64,000 bases of DNA from an uncultured Chloroflexota bacterium (GCA_903822495.1 CAIJPD010000020.1:1-64000); one strand, 5' to 3'. Counted from the stretch's first letter, positions 26,077 through 35,281 are shown. The notes: generated from the letters alone by a model not told the origin. Numbers and translations are program-made.

Positions 26077-27291
26077 TTGCCGGCCCTGCCGCGCACCGCG
26101 TGGGCGGAGATCGACCTCGACGCGCTGGTCCACAACCTCGGGGTCCTGCGGTCGCTCGTCGCCCCGGGGGTGCGGGTCGAGCCGGTCGTCAAGGCGGACG
26201 CCTACGGCCACGGTTCGGTCCCGGTGGCGCGGGCGTTGCAGGACGCGGGTGCGGACGGCTTTGGCGTTGCCACCTGGGACGAGGCACTCGAGTTGCGACG
26301 GGGTGGCGTCACGGCTCCCATCCTGGTGCTCTATGCCATCCCGGCGGCGGCCGCACGCGAGGCCGCGCTCCGCGGCGTGGCGGTATCTGTCGGCGACATG
26401 GACCTGCTCGAGCGCCTCGCGGGAGCCATGGCCGGCGCCAGGAGCCGGCGGGCGCTTCGCGTCCATCTCGGCGTCGAGACAGGCCTCGGGCGCGACGGCG
26501 TGACCGTCGCCTCCGTGGTGGCCGCGGCCCGGCGCATCCGTGCGACACCGGGCCTCCGGCTGGCCGGCCTCTGGACGCACCTCCAGGAGCCGGAGGACGA
26601 GGGACGGACCGCGGCCCAGGAGGCATTGCTCGACGCCGCCGCGACCGCCCTGCGCACCGCCGGCCTGCCCGTGCCTGACCGGCACATCTCGGCCAGCGGC
26701 GACCTCCTGCACCTCCCGGTGCCGGCCATGGAGGCGATCCGGCCGGGCCTCCTCCTGTACGGCCTGGCCCTGGACGCGGTCCCGGCGGACGACGTGGGCC
26801 GCGCCCTCGCCGGTCCGCGGGACGTGCCGCCGGTCCATCCGGCACTCTCGCTGCACGCACGCCCCATGCGCGTCCTGGACCTGCCGGCGGGGTGGGGGAT
26901 CTCCTATGGGCCGACTTTCGTGACGGCTCACCCCAGCCGCATCGCGACCCTGCCATTGGGCTACGCGGACGGGTGGCCGCGCGCCCTGTCCAACCGCGCC
27001 GAGGCCCTGGTCCGGGGCCACCGGGTCCCGATCTTGGGCAACGTGGCGATGGACGCCGTCATGGCGGACGTGACGGACGTCCCGGGTCTGCCGGTCACCG
27101 TGGACGACGAGTTCGTGCTCATCGGCCGCCAGGGCGACGATGCGATCACCGCTGGGGACGTGGCGCTGACCCGCGGAACGATCTCCCGCGAGGTCGTGAC
27201 GGGTCTCTCCCGGCGCCTGCCCCGGGTGTACGATGCCGCGGCTGGCGTCGCCGGCATCAGGACGCTCGTCAGCGAGGGTCGCCGGGCATGA
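26077..27291 (+). CDS. alr: Alanine racemase
   Basis: 404 residues from a TTG. Makes D-alanine for peptidoglycan. The PLP lysine is K39 in VVKADAYGHG, the canonical position, and the second catalytic residue is Tyr in WGISYGPTFV. NAMDAV-type end NVAMDAVMADVTDVPGLPVT and GEFVLIG-like DEFVLIGRQG are present. The frame stays open and protein-like upstream (SEPYRRVPIEERLAAAG) back to a CTG that overlaps the nnrD stop, so the true start may be a rare CTG at 26023. The stop overlaps the next ATG. Confidence 0.93.
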   Translation: MPALPRTAWAEIDLDALVHNLGVLRSLVAPGVRVEPVVKADAYGHGSVPVARALQDAGADGFGVATWDEALELRRGGVTAPILVLYAIPAAAAREAALRGVAVSVGDMDLLERLAGAMAGARSRRALRVHLGVETGLGRDGVTVASVVAAARRIRATPGLRLAGLWTHLQEPEDEGRTAAQEALLDAAATALRTAGLPVPDRHISASGDLLHLPVPAMEAIRPGLLLYGLALDAVPADDVGRALAGPRDVPPVHPALSLHARPMRVLDLPAGWGISYGPTFVTAHPSRIATLPLGYADGWPRALSNRAEALVRGHRVPILGNVAMDAVMADVTDVPGLPVTVDDEFVLIGRQGDDAITAGDVALTRGTISREVVTGLSRRLPRVYDAAAGVAGIRTLVSEGRRA

Positions 27292-27578
27292 GCCTCCCCA
27301 TGGAGCCCACCGAGGAGCAGCGCAGCGAGCTGGTCGAAGAGGCTGCCCGCGAGATCATGTTGCGCGGCCTTGCCGGCCCGGCGGTGCAGTTCCTCCAGGC
27401 CAGCCGGCCATACCGGGCCCTCGGCGCCAACGCCATGCTCTTCTTCGACCCCGTGCTTCGTGGCGTGTTCGGCGGCGAGCTAGCCGCGGCGTCCGCCATC
27501 CTCGCGGACGATGCCGGGATCGAGCTCCTCATCGAGCGCCTCGAGGAGATCGACGAGGATGACGGCTGGGACGCCTGA
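27288..27578 (+). CDS. Small conserved-looking protein, function unknown
   Basis: 96 residues from an ATG in an ATGA overlap with alr. Mostly helical by eye, acidic at the C-terminus (IELLIERLEEIDEDDGWDA), with a central RGLAGPAVQFLQASRPYRAL. No signal peptide, cysteine pair or known motif. Tight coupling to alr and codon use like its neighbours support a real gene. The name of the family is not recognised. Confidence 0.7.
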   Translation: MSLPMEPTEEQRSELVEEAAREIMLRGLAGPAVQFLQASRPYRALGANAMLFFDPVLRGVFGGELAAASAILADDAGIELLIERLEEIDEDDGWDA

Positions 27579-27676
27579 CCTGGGTCGGGCGGTCACGTCC
27601 GACGCTCCCGGGGTCGTGCTCCCGGTCCCGCGGCGAGGCCCGGCCGGGTCCCGGCCCCGGAGCCTTCGGTGCCGCG

Positions 27677-27682
27677 TAGCAT
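27677..27682 (+). promoter_or_regulatory. Candidate -10 box (TAGCAT) for the MutL-like gene
   Basis: TAGCAT ends seven bases before GTG 27690. A start 6-7 bases downstream would make the mRNA leaderless. It lies at the end of a 111-base gap after the small unknown gene. No convincing -35 box. Confidence 0.4.
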
Positions 27683-27689
27683 TGGCGGC

Positions 27690-29378
27690 GTGAAGGGCAC
27701 GCCCCGCGCGTTCGCCACGCTGGACCTTGGGGCCGCCACGACCGCGACGGCGTTGATCGGCCGCGTCGCCGGTCGGTGGCGCCTGCTGGGGGCACTTGCC
27801 GCGCCGGCCTCCGCCCCAGCCGACGTCCTGCTCGAGTTGCTCGCGGAGCGCATCCGGCTCGCGGATCCCGATCTGGCTGCGGCCGCTGGGCTCGCTCGCG
27901 GGTCCACGCAGGACATCCCGCACCTGGTCGCCCGGAGCTCCGTGCCGGGGACGGTGGCCGTGCTGGCGGCTTCCGCGCGCGCCCTCGAGCCGCTGACGGT
28001 CGCCGTGGCCCGCTCGGGCTGGCGTTGGCGCGGCGCAAGTGGCGATCGGCTGCACGCGGGAGCGATGACCGCCCTCCTGCTGGACCCCACTGTCTCCGTT
28101 GCCGTGGTGGGCGCCGGCGACCCGCCCGGCGGGGATGAGCGGGCCGGCCTCCCGGAGTTGGTGGCGCTGGCCGCTGCGGCGACGCAGCGACGCCCCGATC
28201 TCACGGTGGTGCTGGCCGGGTCGGCAGGCAACCTGCGGACGAGGTTCGGGCTCCCTGGCCGCGACGGACGGCTCCGGGGCCTGCGCAGGGGCGACCAGGA
28301 GTCGGCGGCCGGCGTGGCACGACCCGCATCGAACGACGTGTCGGCCCACCCTCGTGTCCTGCTGGTGCCCCGCGACGTCGAAGGCGGCGTCGAATGGGCC
28401 GCCCTGACCGCGGCGCTGGCGGGGTTGCGGCGCGATCCGGCAGAGTCGCGCCAGGCCATGACGGCCGCCCTGGGGGGACTGGCCGGGGCACTGGACCGGC
28501 GGGTCGAGCTGCTGGAGATCGGCCTGGACGGGGGGCTGCGGGCCAGCGCGACACCGGGTCCCACCGCGGGCAGCAGCCACGTCCGGGCAGTCCAGGGCGC
28601 CGGCGCGGCGCTGGTGCCGTACGAGCTCGGCGAGGCGCGCCTGGAAGCGGTCCAGGCGTGGTCCACGCAGCCGTTCGACCGCCATCGGCTCCGTGACCGG
28701 CTGCTCGAGCTGCGCGCCGCGCCGTGGACGGGGGTGGCCGGCGATGGTGCCCGGCTCCGCCTGGCGGCGGCCCGGGCCGCGCTCAGCCGCCTGGCGGCAC
28801 TCACCCCGGAGATCGGCGACGGCCCTGCCCCCGACCTGGTGGTGATGGCCGGCGGCGCGTTTGCTCCTGCGCCCGCCGCGGCGATCCTCCTGGCGCTGGC
28901 GGACGCCGTCCGGCGGCCGGCGGCGATCCAGGTGGTCTTCGACCACGCGCGCCTCCTGGGTCCCCTGGGTACTGTCAGCGACCCGGTCGAGCGGGACATC
29001 CTGGTCGCAGATCTCGCGGGCGACCTGCTCCTGCCGCTCGGCTCGATCGTGATGCCCGGCGGGATCCGGCCCGGCCGACGGGCCGGCCGCGTGATCGTCG
29101 ACTCCCCGGCCGGGACGATGACGATGGGCCTCGATCATGGCGCCCTGGAATTCACACCGGTTCCGCCGGGGGAGCAGGCCACGGTCCTGCTCGAGTCAGC
29201 CGAGCCCGTGCTCCTGGGGAGCTACGGGCGCCGTCTCTCGGTCGACGTCGCCGGTGGGGTCGGCGGGTTGCTGATCGACCTGCGCGACGTCCCGCTCCGG
29301 CTCCCGGATCGCCGGGAGGCGCGCCGCGAGCTGCTGGCCCGTTGGGAGGATTCGGCCTGGCCCGGGGGGACGGCGTGA
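27690..29378 (+). CDS. MutL-family (glutamate mutase accessory-like) ATPase
   Basis: 562 residues from the GTG just after a TAGCAT box; a GTG at 27669 would add seven residues. N-terminal TLDLGAATTATALIGRVAGR resembles the phosphate-1 loop of the ASKHA (actin/Hsp70) ATPase fold found in MutL, the accessory protein of B12-dependent glutamate mutase. Further blocks: VVLAGSAGNLRTRFG, LDPTVSVAVVGAGDPP, PDLVVMAGGAFAPAPAAAIL. No glutamate mutase subunit gene is in the window, so the partner enzyme, if any, is elsewhere or the role is different. GTGA overlap with the next gene. Confidence 0.7.
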   Translation: MKGTPRAFATLDLGAATTATALIGRVAGRWRLLGALAAPASAPADVLLELLAERIRLADPDLAAAAGLARGSTQDIPHLVARSSVPGTVAVLAASARALEPLTVAVARSGWRWRGASGDRLHAGAMTALLLDPTVSVAVVGAGDPPGGDERAGLPELVALAAAATQRRPDLTVVLAGSAGNLRTRFGLPGRDGRLRGLRRGDQESAAGVARPASNDVSAHPRVLLVPRDVEGGVEWAALTAALAGLRRDPAESRQAMTAALGGLAGALDRRVELLEIGLDGGLRASATPGPTAGSSHVRAVQGAGAALVPYELGEARLEAVQAWSTQPFDRHRLRDRLLELRAAPWTGVAGDGARLRLAAARAALSRLAALTPEIGDGPAPDLVVMAGGAFAPAPAAAILLALADAVRRPAAIQVVFDHARLLGPLGTVSDPVERDILVADLAGDLLLPLGSIVMPGGIRPGRRAGRVIVDSPAGTMTMGLDHGALEFTPVPPGEQATVLLESAEPVLLGSYGRRLSVDVAGGVGGLLIDLRDVPLRLPDRREARRELLARWEDSAWPGGTA

Positions 29379-30481
29379 GGGCGCGCTGGTCGGCCGCCGG
29401 ATCGGCGGCCGACGCCAACCGGCCCGCCGGGCCCGGCGATGGCGACCCTGCCCGCGACGCCGACCCTGCCGGCGATGCTGGCTTCTCGCTGCTGGCCGTT
29501 CGCCGCACCATCGATCCCGTCCTGACGGTCCGGCTGGCGCTGGCGCCGGGCGATCAGCCGCTTGTCGCGGCGGGGGACCAGGTCGTGGCAGGCAGCGCCC
29601 TGGCGCGACGGCTGCGCGAGCCGATGATCCGGGGAGCCGGTCGTGTCGGACGCGGCGAGCGCGCCGCCGTAGCGCCCAGGTCGGGCCAGCGCTGGGCACC
29701 GGAGCCCGGCGCCGGGATCGACCCGGACCTGGCCGGGGAGTACCTGTTCGAGCTCGACGGGCGCTGGCGGGTGATCGCCGGCGAGATTGCCGATCCGCTC
29801 GAGGCTCCGGTCGACGGCATCGTCACCAGCGTCAGCGGTGGCGCCGGGATCAGCCTCGCAACCACTGCGTCCGGCGTCCTCGGCTCGACCGTCCTTGGCG
29901 GGCCGGCGCGCGGACGACTGGCCATTGCGGCGACGCCGGGTGGGGAGCTGCGGGCCTCGGCGATCGACGTTGGGCGGGCGGGCGAGATCCTCGTCGTCGG
30001 GGCACGAATCGATGCGGAGGCGCTGACCCGCGCGCGCGCCATGGGTGTTCGAGGGGTGGTGGTGGGGGCCATGCCCAGCAAGGAGCGCCGCGACTTCATG
30101 GCCTCGGAGGCACGCCAGCGGGCCTCTCGCCAGCGGCTCCCGCCGTTCGCCGTGCTCGTCCTGGACGGAACGCTTCGGCGGCCGATCTCCTCACCCGTGA
30201 TGGCGATCCTCGAGACGCTGGAGGGCCGGGAGGTCGGCATCGTCGCGGACCCGCCCTGCCTGGCCTTCGAGATGGCCGTCGATGCGCCCGCGCTGCCCGT
30301 CCCGCCGACCGACCTGGTCCGGATCCGGGCCGGTGCGCTCGCGGGCGCGGAGGGCCGTTGGGCCGGCATGGCGGGCCCGCGCCGGTTCCCGGGCGGGGTC
30401 TGGCTGGAGACGGGCCGCGTGGAGCTCGACGGCGGCGAGACGATCTCCGTCCCGCTGGGCGACCTCGAGCGGTTCGCCTGA
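29375..30481 (+). CDS. Unknown protein coupled to the MutL-like ATPase
   Basis: 368 residues from a GTG overlapping the previous stop. After a ~35-residue Pro/Gly/Asp-rich N-terminus, two segments look like barrel-sandwich (biotinyl/lipoyl-like) halves: APGDQPLVAAGDQVVAGSAL (about 50-70) and DPLEAPVDGIVTSVSGGAGI (about 135-155). A Rossmann-like middle (GEILVVGARIDAEALTRARA, GVRGVVVGAMP) follows, then a beta-rich end (RIRAGALAGAEGRWAGMAG, VPLGDLERF) resembling an SH3/KOW module. No membrane segment. The family is not recognised; the tight overlap suggests a joint role with the upstream ATPase. Confidence 0.65.
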   Translation: MRARWSAAGSAADANRPAGPGDGDPARDADPAGDAGFSLLAVRRTIDPVLTVRLALAPGDQPLVAAGDQVVAGSALARRLREPMIRGAGRVGRGERAAVAPRSGQRWAPEPGAGIDPDLAGEYLFELDGRWRVIAGEIADPLEAPVDGIVTSVSGGAGISLATTASGVLGSTVLGGPARGRLAIAATPGGELRASAIDVGRAGEILVVGARIDAEALTRARAMGVRGVVVGAMPSKERRDFMASEARQRASRQRLPPFAVLVLDGTLRRPISSPVMAILETLEGREVGIVADPPCLAFEMAVDAPALPVPPTDLVRIRAGALAGAEGRWAGMAGPRRFPGGVWLETGRVELDGGETISVPLGDLERFA

Positions 30482-30507
30482 CCGAAGATCCCGCCTTCCG
30501 CTACCCT
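30478..30507 (+). promoter_or_regulatory. Candidate promoter for tsaE
   Basis: CTGACC (30478-30483), overlapping the previous stop codon, and TACCCT (30502-30507) are separated by 18 bases. TACCCT ends six bases before the tsaE ATG, the leaderless geometry. Confidence 0.45.
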
Positions 30508-30513
30508 CGCCTC

Positions 30514-30987
30514 ATGTCCGCGACCAGCTCCATGATCCGCCAGGTCCGCAGCGCCGACGCGTCCGAGACGCGGCTGCTGGGATCACGCCTCGCCGCTGTC
30601 GCACAGCCGGGCGACCTGCTCTGCCTGTGGGGCGACCTTGGCGCGGGCAAGACCGTCTTTGCCAAGGGGTTTGGCGCGGGCCTGGGCGTGCCGGGCACGG
30701 TGACGTCGCCCACCTTCATCCTGATGGCCGAGCACGAGGGGCGCCTCCCGCTCTTCCACGTCGACCTGTACCGGCTGGCCGATGCCAGCGATGCCCTCGC
30801 CGGCGGCCTCCTCGACGAACGCCGGGCCGGCGGGGTCACGCTCGTCGAGTGGCCGGACCGGCTCGGCGATGCCCTGCCCGTTGACCGTGTCGACGTCGAG
30901 ATCGCCGGGACTGGTGATGATCCGCGGACCATCACGCTCCGCGCCGGGACACCGCGCCTGGCGCGCTACCTGGCTGCAGCGGGCTGA
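30514..30987 (+). CDS. tsaE: tRNA t6A biosynthesis ATPase TsaE
   Basis: 157 residues from the ATG six bases after TACCCT; the open frame upstream overlaps the previous gene. TsaE is the P-loop ATPase of the bacterial threonylcarbamoyl-adenosine (t6A37) complex. Walker A GDLGAGKTVFAKG at residues ~42-54; the VTSPTFILMAEHEGRLPLFH VDLYRL block is diagnostic; EWPDRLGDALP follows. Its TGA overlaps the tsaB ATG by one base. tsaB, rimI and tsaD follow directly. Confidence 0.95.
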   Translation: MSATSSMIRQVRSADASETRLLGSRLAAVAQPGDLLCLWGDLGAGKTVFAKGFGAGLGVPGTVTSPTFILMAEHEGRLPLFHVDLYRLADASDALAGGLLDERRAGGVTLVEWPDRLGDALPVDRVDVEIAGTGDDPRTITLRAGTPRLARYLAAAG

Positions 30988-31682
30988 TGGGCGGCAGCGT
31001 GGCGGCCGGTGGGCTCCCGAGCGGCGGGCTGATCCTGGCGATTGACACCGCGACGTCGACGGCCGTCGTCGCCCTCGGCGGGCGGGACGGTCGTGTGCTC
31101 GCGTCCCAGTCCTGGACGGCGGGTCAGCGCCACTCCGAGGAGCTCCTGCCCCGGATCGCGCTGCTGCTGACGGATGCCGGGGTGGTCCCGGGCGACCTGG
31201 CGGCGATTGTCGTCGGCGCCGGCCCCGGGGCGTTCACCGGGCTCCGGGTGGGGCTCGCGACCGCCAAGACGCTGGCCCACCAGCTCGCGATCCCGCTGGT
31301 GGGCCTGTCCAGTGGCGAGGCGCTGCTGCGGGCCGCGGGCGCGCCAGATGGCGTGCTGCTCCTGCCCGCCGGATCATCCGACCGACTGATCCTCCGGCTC
31401 GGCGCAGCGGCGGCACTCCTGCCGGGCGGCCGCGATCCGGAGGTTGCGGTCGGGCAACGCCTCGTCGCGGTGGACCTGGCGGGGCGCGCGCCGGATGACG
31501 CCATCGCGCTGGGGCTCGCCGCGCAGGCCGGCCTGGCCACGACGCTGCTGTCCATGGGCGCGGCTCGCCTGGCTGATGGCCAGACCGACGACCCGCACAC
31601 GCTGGTCCCGGAGTACGTGACGCTGCCGCGCGGCGTCCCGCAGGCCACCGGGGAGATCGAATGGTCGCGCGACCACCGGTGA
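30987..31682 (+). CDS. tsaB: tRNA t6A biosynthesis protein TsaB
   Basis: 231 residues. A partly degenerate paralogue of TsaD that bridges TsaD and TsaE in t6A synthesis. ILAIDTATSTAVVALGGRDG near the N-terminus, RHSEELLPRIALLL, and VVGAGPGAFTGLRVGLATAK TLA are family blocks. ASKHA fold; the C-terminal half is shorter and less conserved, as usual. Overlaps rimI by 22 bases. Confidence 0.94.
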   Translation: MGGSVAAGGLPSGGLILAIDTATSTAVVALGGRDGRVLASQSWTAGQRHSEELLPRIALLLTDAGVVPGDLAAIVVGAGPGAFTGLRVGLATAKTLAHQLAIPLVGLSSGEALLRAAGAPDGVLLLPAGSSDRLILRLGAAAALLPGGRDPEVAVGQRLVAVDLAGRAPDDAIALGLAAQAGLATTLLSMGAARLADGQTDDPHTLVPEYVTLPRGVPQATGEIEWSRDHR

Positions 31683-32233
31683 GGCTGGAGGTGGGCCCGA
31701 TGACTGTGGCCGATCTCCCCGCCGTGCAGGCGATCGAGAAGGCCAGCTTCACCACGCCCTGGCCGACGCAGGCCTACCGCAGCGAGATCGAGACGAACCG
31801 CCTGGCGTCCTATCTGGTCGTCCGGCGCAACGGCGCGGTCGTCGCGTACGGCGGCGTGTGGCTGATGGTCGACGAGGCCCACATCACCACGTTTGCCGTC
31901 GACCCGCCCATGCGTCGCCGCCGGATCGGGGAGCGACTGCTCCTCGCCCTGCTTGATGTCGCCGTCGGCCGGGGTGCCAACGAGGCCACCCTCGAGGTCC
32001 GGCTCTCGAACCTGGCGGCCCGCCGGCTGTATGAGAAGTACGGCTTTCGCCCGGTCGGCCTCCGGCCCCGCTACTACACGGACGACAACGAGGATGCCCT
32101 GATCATGACGACCGAGCCCCTGGCCACGCCCGCGCTCCGCGAGCGCCTGGAGCGGCTCAGGGCGGAGCTTGCGGCCACGGACGTGGATGGGCTCCCCACG
32201 GGCGCCGCCGGCGACCACGGGGCGCCGTCGTGA
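31661..32233 (+). CDS. rimI: GNAT N-acetyltransferase, RimI-like
   Basis: 190 residues with its start inside tsaB. RimI acetylates the N-terminus of ribosomal protein S18 in E. coli. GNAT motif A (ITTFAVDPPMRRRRIGERLL) with an R-x2-x-G-type CoA loop, and LEVRLSNLAARRLYEKYGFR near the C-terminus. A ~35-residue Ala/Arg-rich tail extends past the usual end. The tsaB-rimI-tsaD order is widespread. Substrate is inferred only. Confidence 0.9.
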   Translation: MVARPPVRLEVGPMTVADLPAVQAIEKASFTTPWPTQAYRSEIETNRLASYLVVRRNGAVVAYGGVWLMVDEAHITTFAVDPPMRRRRIGERLLLALLDVAVGRGANEATLEVRLSNLAARRLYEKYGFRPVGLRPRYYTDDNEDALIMTTEPLATPALRERLERLRAELAATDVDGLPTGAAGDHGAPS

Positions 32234-33294
32234 GCGGACGCCTCCTCCTGGCGATCGAGACCTCGTGCGACGAGACCGGCGTGGCGCTGGTCGAAGACGG
32301 ACGGCGGATCCACGCCAACGTGGTCGCCAGTCAGGCGGCGCTCCATGCGGCGTCGGGCGGGGTGGTCCCGGAACTGGCCGCCCGGGCGCACCTGCGCTGG
32401 ATCCTGCCCGCCCTCGATGACGCCATGGCCGGCGCCGGGGCCGACTGGGCCGACATCGATGGCATCGCGGTCACCCGGGGGCCGGGCCTGATCGGCGCTC
32501 TGCTGGTGGGCATCAACGTCGCGCGGACGCTGGCCTGGGTGCACGACAAGCCGCTGATCGGGGTCAACCACCTCGAAGGGCACGTGTACGCGGCCTGGCT
32601 GCTGGACCCCGACGAGCCCGAGCACGAGGCGCCGCCCTTCCCCCTGGTCGCGCTGGTCGTCTCCGGCGGCCACACGTTCCTGCTCGAGATGCGCGGCGAG
32701 CGTGACTACCGGCTCATGGGCGAGACGATCGACGATGCGGCCGGCGAGGCGTTCGACAAGGTGGGCCGCCTGCTGGGCCTGGGCTACCCGGGCGGGCCGG
32801 CGGTCTCGCGGGCGGCGGAGCGGGCGATCGACCGGAAGCTGGTCTTCCCGCGAGCCTGGCTGGGCGACACGTACGACTTCAGCTTCTCGGGTCTAAAGAC
32901 GGCGGCCCGCCGGCGGATCGCGGCGGCGCGGGCCGACGAGGGGATCGCGGAGGACGAACAGGCGTTGCTCTCCGACGGCATGATCGCCGAGCTGGCGTGG
33001 GGATTCCAGGACGCCGTGGTTGACGTGCTGGCGACCAAGGCGATCCGGGCCGCGGCGGCCACCGGCGCCCGCGCGATCATCCTGGGCGGCGGGGTCGCCG
33101 CCAACGGCGCGCTGCGCGCGCGCCTCGCCGCGGACACGGAGGCGCGCGGCCTCAGGCTCATCGTCCCGCGACCCGGCCTGTGCACGGACAACGGGGCGAT
33201 GATCGGCGCGGCCGGCCATCTGCGCTTCACCGCTGCCGGATCCGCGGATGAGGACCTGGTCGCCCGGCCGTCGCTCCCGTTGGCGCGCGCGTGA
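32230..33294 (+). CDS. tsaD: tRNA N6-adenosine threonylcarbamoyltransferase TsaD
   Basis: 354 residues, GTG start overlapping rimI by four bases. Catalytic subunit for t6A37. AIETSCDETGVALVEDGR at the start; metal ligands H114 and H118 in GVNHLEGHVYAAW; the third ligand Asp in PGLCTDNGAMIG near the C-terminus; SGGHTFLLEM and GEAFDKVGRLLGLGYPGGP are typical. Overlaps the next gene by four bases. Confidence 0.97.
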   Translation: MSGRLLLAIETSCDETGVALVEDGRRIHANVVASQAALHAASGGVVPELAARAHLRWILPALDDAMAGAGADWADIDGIAVTRGPGLIGALLVGINVARTLAWVHDKPLIGVNHLEGHVYAAWLLDPDEPEHEAPPFPLVALVVSGGHTFLLEMRGERDYRLMGETIDDAAGEAFDKVGRLLGLGYPGGPAVSRAAERAIDRKLVFPRAWLGDTYDFSFSGLKTAARRRIAAARADEGIAEDEQALLSDGMIAELAWGFQDAVVDVLATKAIRAAAATGARAIILGGGVAANGALRARLAADTEARGLRLIVPRPGLCTDNGAMIGAAGHLRFTAAGSADEDLVARPSLPLARA

Positions 33295-34274
33295 CCGGCG
33301 CCCGGCCGCTCCTGGATGCCGCTTCTGTTCGGTCGCTCCTCCGCGCGGCTGGCCTGCGAGCCCGACATGACCGCTCGCAGAACTTCCTGGTCGATGTCGA
33401 GGTGCTCGAGTCGATCCTCGAGGCGGCGGAGCCTCGAACCGGCGGGCGCGTGCTGGAGATCGGGCCCGGCCTCGGGATCCTGACGGGGGCGCTGCTCGAG
33501 GCCGGCGCGTGCGTGACGGCGGTGGAGCTGGATGCGGGGCTCGCGTCGTTCCTCCGGGCCCGGCTCGTGGACGCCGTGACCCGGGGGGCCGTGGCGGGCT
33601 TCGGCGAGCCGGGGGCACTCCGCCTGATCGAGGGCGACGCGCTTGACCAGGACCTCCCCGACCTGGTGCCGCCGCCGTTCGACGTGGTCGCAAACCTGCC
33701 GTACCACATCACCAGCCCCATCCTCCATCGCCTGCTGGAACGGTCCCCGCGGCCGGCGCGGATGGTGCTCATGGTCCAGCGCGAGGTCGCCGAGCGAGTG
33801 GCGGCACCGCCCGGGCAGATGAGCTACCTGTCGGTGTTCGTGCAATACCACGCCAAGGTCCGGATCGCCCGCATCGTCCGGCCGGACTCCTTCGAGCCGG
33901 CGCCCAAGGTGGATTCGGCGATCCTGGTGGTGGAGCCCTACCCGGAGGACGACCGGCTCCCCGATGCGGCGGCTGAGGATGCCCTCTGGCGCGTCGTGCA
34001 GGCGGCGTTCCGCGAGCGACGGAAGATGATCCACAACGTCCTGGCCCGCCAGCTGCCGCTGTCGGGTGCGCAGGTCGCCGCGGCGCTGGACGCCGCCGGG
34101 ATCCTGCCCGACCGTCGGCCCCAGACGCTGGGTGTGGGCGAGTGGCTGGCGCTGCGCGAGGCGCTGGGGCCGGTTGGACCCGACCTGCGCGGCCGCCGAC
34201 GGGAGAGCCTCGTTCCGGACGAGACCGGGGACGAAGGCAGCGATGCGCCAGACGAATCCGCAGACGGCGCGTGA
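33291..34274 (+). CDS. rsmA: 16S rRNA dimethyladenosine transferase (KsgA)
   Basis: 327 residues. Dimethylates two adjacent adenosines in helix 45 of 16S rRNA. SAM-binding VLEIGPGLGILTGALLEAG; NLPYHITSPILHRLL catalytic motif (NLPY); QNFLVD near the N-terminus. The C-terminal ~45 residues (RRRESLVPDETGDEGSDAPD) are an acidic tail beyond the usual 270-280-residue length. GTG start overlaps tsaD; GTGA stop overlaps ispE. Loss of this enzyme confers kasugamycin resistance in known bacteria. Confidence 0.95.
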   Translation: MTGARPLLDAASVRSLLRAAGLRARHDRSQNFLVDVEVLESILEAAEPRTGGRVLEIGPGLGILTGALLEAGACVTAVELDAGLASFLRARLVDAVTRGAVAGFGEPGALRLIEGDALDQDLPDLVPPPFDVVANLPYHITSPILHRLLERSPRPARMVLMVQREVAERVAAPPGQMSYLSVFVQYHAKVRIARIVRPDSFEPAPKVDSAILVVEPYPEDDRLPDAAAEDALWRVVQAAFRERRKMIHNVLARQLPLSGAQVAAALDAAGILPDRRPQTLGVGEWLALREALGPVGPDLRGRRRESLVPDETGDEGSDAPDESADGA

Positions 34275-35272
34275 TCGATCCCGCGCGCCGACTCACCCCG
34301 GTGGTCCGCCTGGCGCCCGCCAAGGTCAACCTGACGCTCGCGGTGCTGGGTCGTCGCGCTGACGGCTTCCACAACCTCCACTCCGTGATGGTCCCGGTCA
34401 CGCTGGCGGACCGGCTGAGCGTGGCCGTGCTTCCGGGCGGCGAGGACACGCTCCACGTCGAGGGGGCCGATACCGGCCCTTCGGAGCGCAACCTGGTGCT
34501 CCGGGCCATCGCGGCGACGCGCGCGGCCGTGGGCCGGGGTGCCGCGACGCCACCCCTCGCCGCGCGGCTGGAAAAGCGCATTCCCGTGGCGGCGGGGCTG
34601 GGTGGTGGCAGCAGCGACGCGGCCGCGGCGATGGATGCCGCCCTCGAGGCGTGGGGCGCGGACCTGGACGACGCACGTCGGCTGGGCCTGGCCGCGGCCC
34701 TGGGCTCCGACGTGCCGTTCTTCCTCTCTGGCGGGCCGGCCCTCGCGGAGGGGCGCGGCGAGCGCCTGACGCCGCTCCGGGGCATCCGTGGCGAGGCCCC
34801 GGGCGTGCTCCTGGTCACCCCCGCCGTCCCCGTGCCCACCCCCGCCGTGTTCGCCGCCCTGGCCGGCGGCGGCCCGGCCGCACCCGCGGCCCCGGGTGCC
34901 ACCCGGATCTCGTCCGTCCATCTCGCCGGCGAGCTGCTGGGTGGCGCTCTCCGGGCGTCGGACCTGGTCGCCCGGGCGGGGATCCTGGCGACGGCCAACG
35001 ACCTCGCCAACGCCGCCTACACCGTCGTGCCCGCGTTGTTGCCGTTCCGCCGGGCCCTGATGCGGCTCACCGGCGGCGCCGTGGGCCTGTCGGGCTCCGG
35101 GCCCACGCTCTGGGCGATCTATCCTTCGGAGGCCGCCGCGAGCGAGGCGGCCGCCCTCGTCTCCAACGCCCTGGCCGACGGCCGTCTGGTCGCGCCGGGA
35201 GCGTCTCCGCCCTTCATCGCCGCGATGTCCATCGTCAGCCGCCCCGAGGCACCAAGCCCCGTGGCCGAGTAG
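34271..35272 (+). CDS. ispE: 4-diphosphocytidyl-2-C-methyl-D-erythritol kinase
   Basis: 333 residues from a GTG overlapping the rsmA stop. GHMP kinase of the MEP isoprenoid pathway. APAKVNLTLAVLGRRADGFH at the start, the ATP-binding PVAAGLGGGSSDAAAA motif at about residue 110, and the C-terminal MRLTGGAVGLSGSGPTLWAI glycine-rich motif. The rsmA-ispE order is common in bacteria. ridA follows after nine bases. Confidence 0.95.
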   Translation: MIDPARRLTPVVRLAPAKVNLTLAVLGRRADGFHNLHSVMVPVTLADRLSVAVLPGGEDTLHVEGADTGPSERNLVLRAIAATRAAVGRGAATPPLAARLEKRIPVAAGLGGGSSDAAAAMDAALEAWGADLDDARRLGLAAALGSDVPFFLSGGPALAEGRGERLTPLRGIRGEAPGVLLVTPAVPVPTPAVFAALAGGGPAAPAAPGATRISSVHLAGELLGGALRASDLVARAGILATANDLANAAYTVVPALLPFRRALMRLTGGAVGLSGSGPTLWAIYPSEAAASEAAALVSNALADGRLVAPGASPPFIAAMSIVSRPEAPSPVAE

Positions 35273-35281
35273 GAGTCCCCT

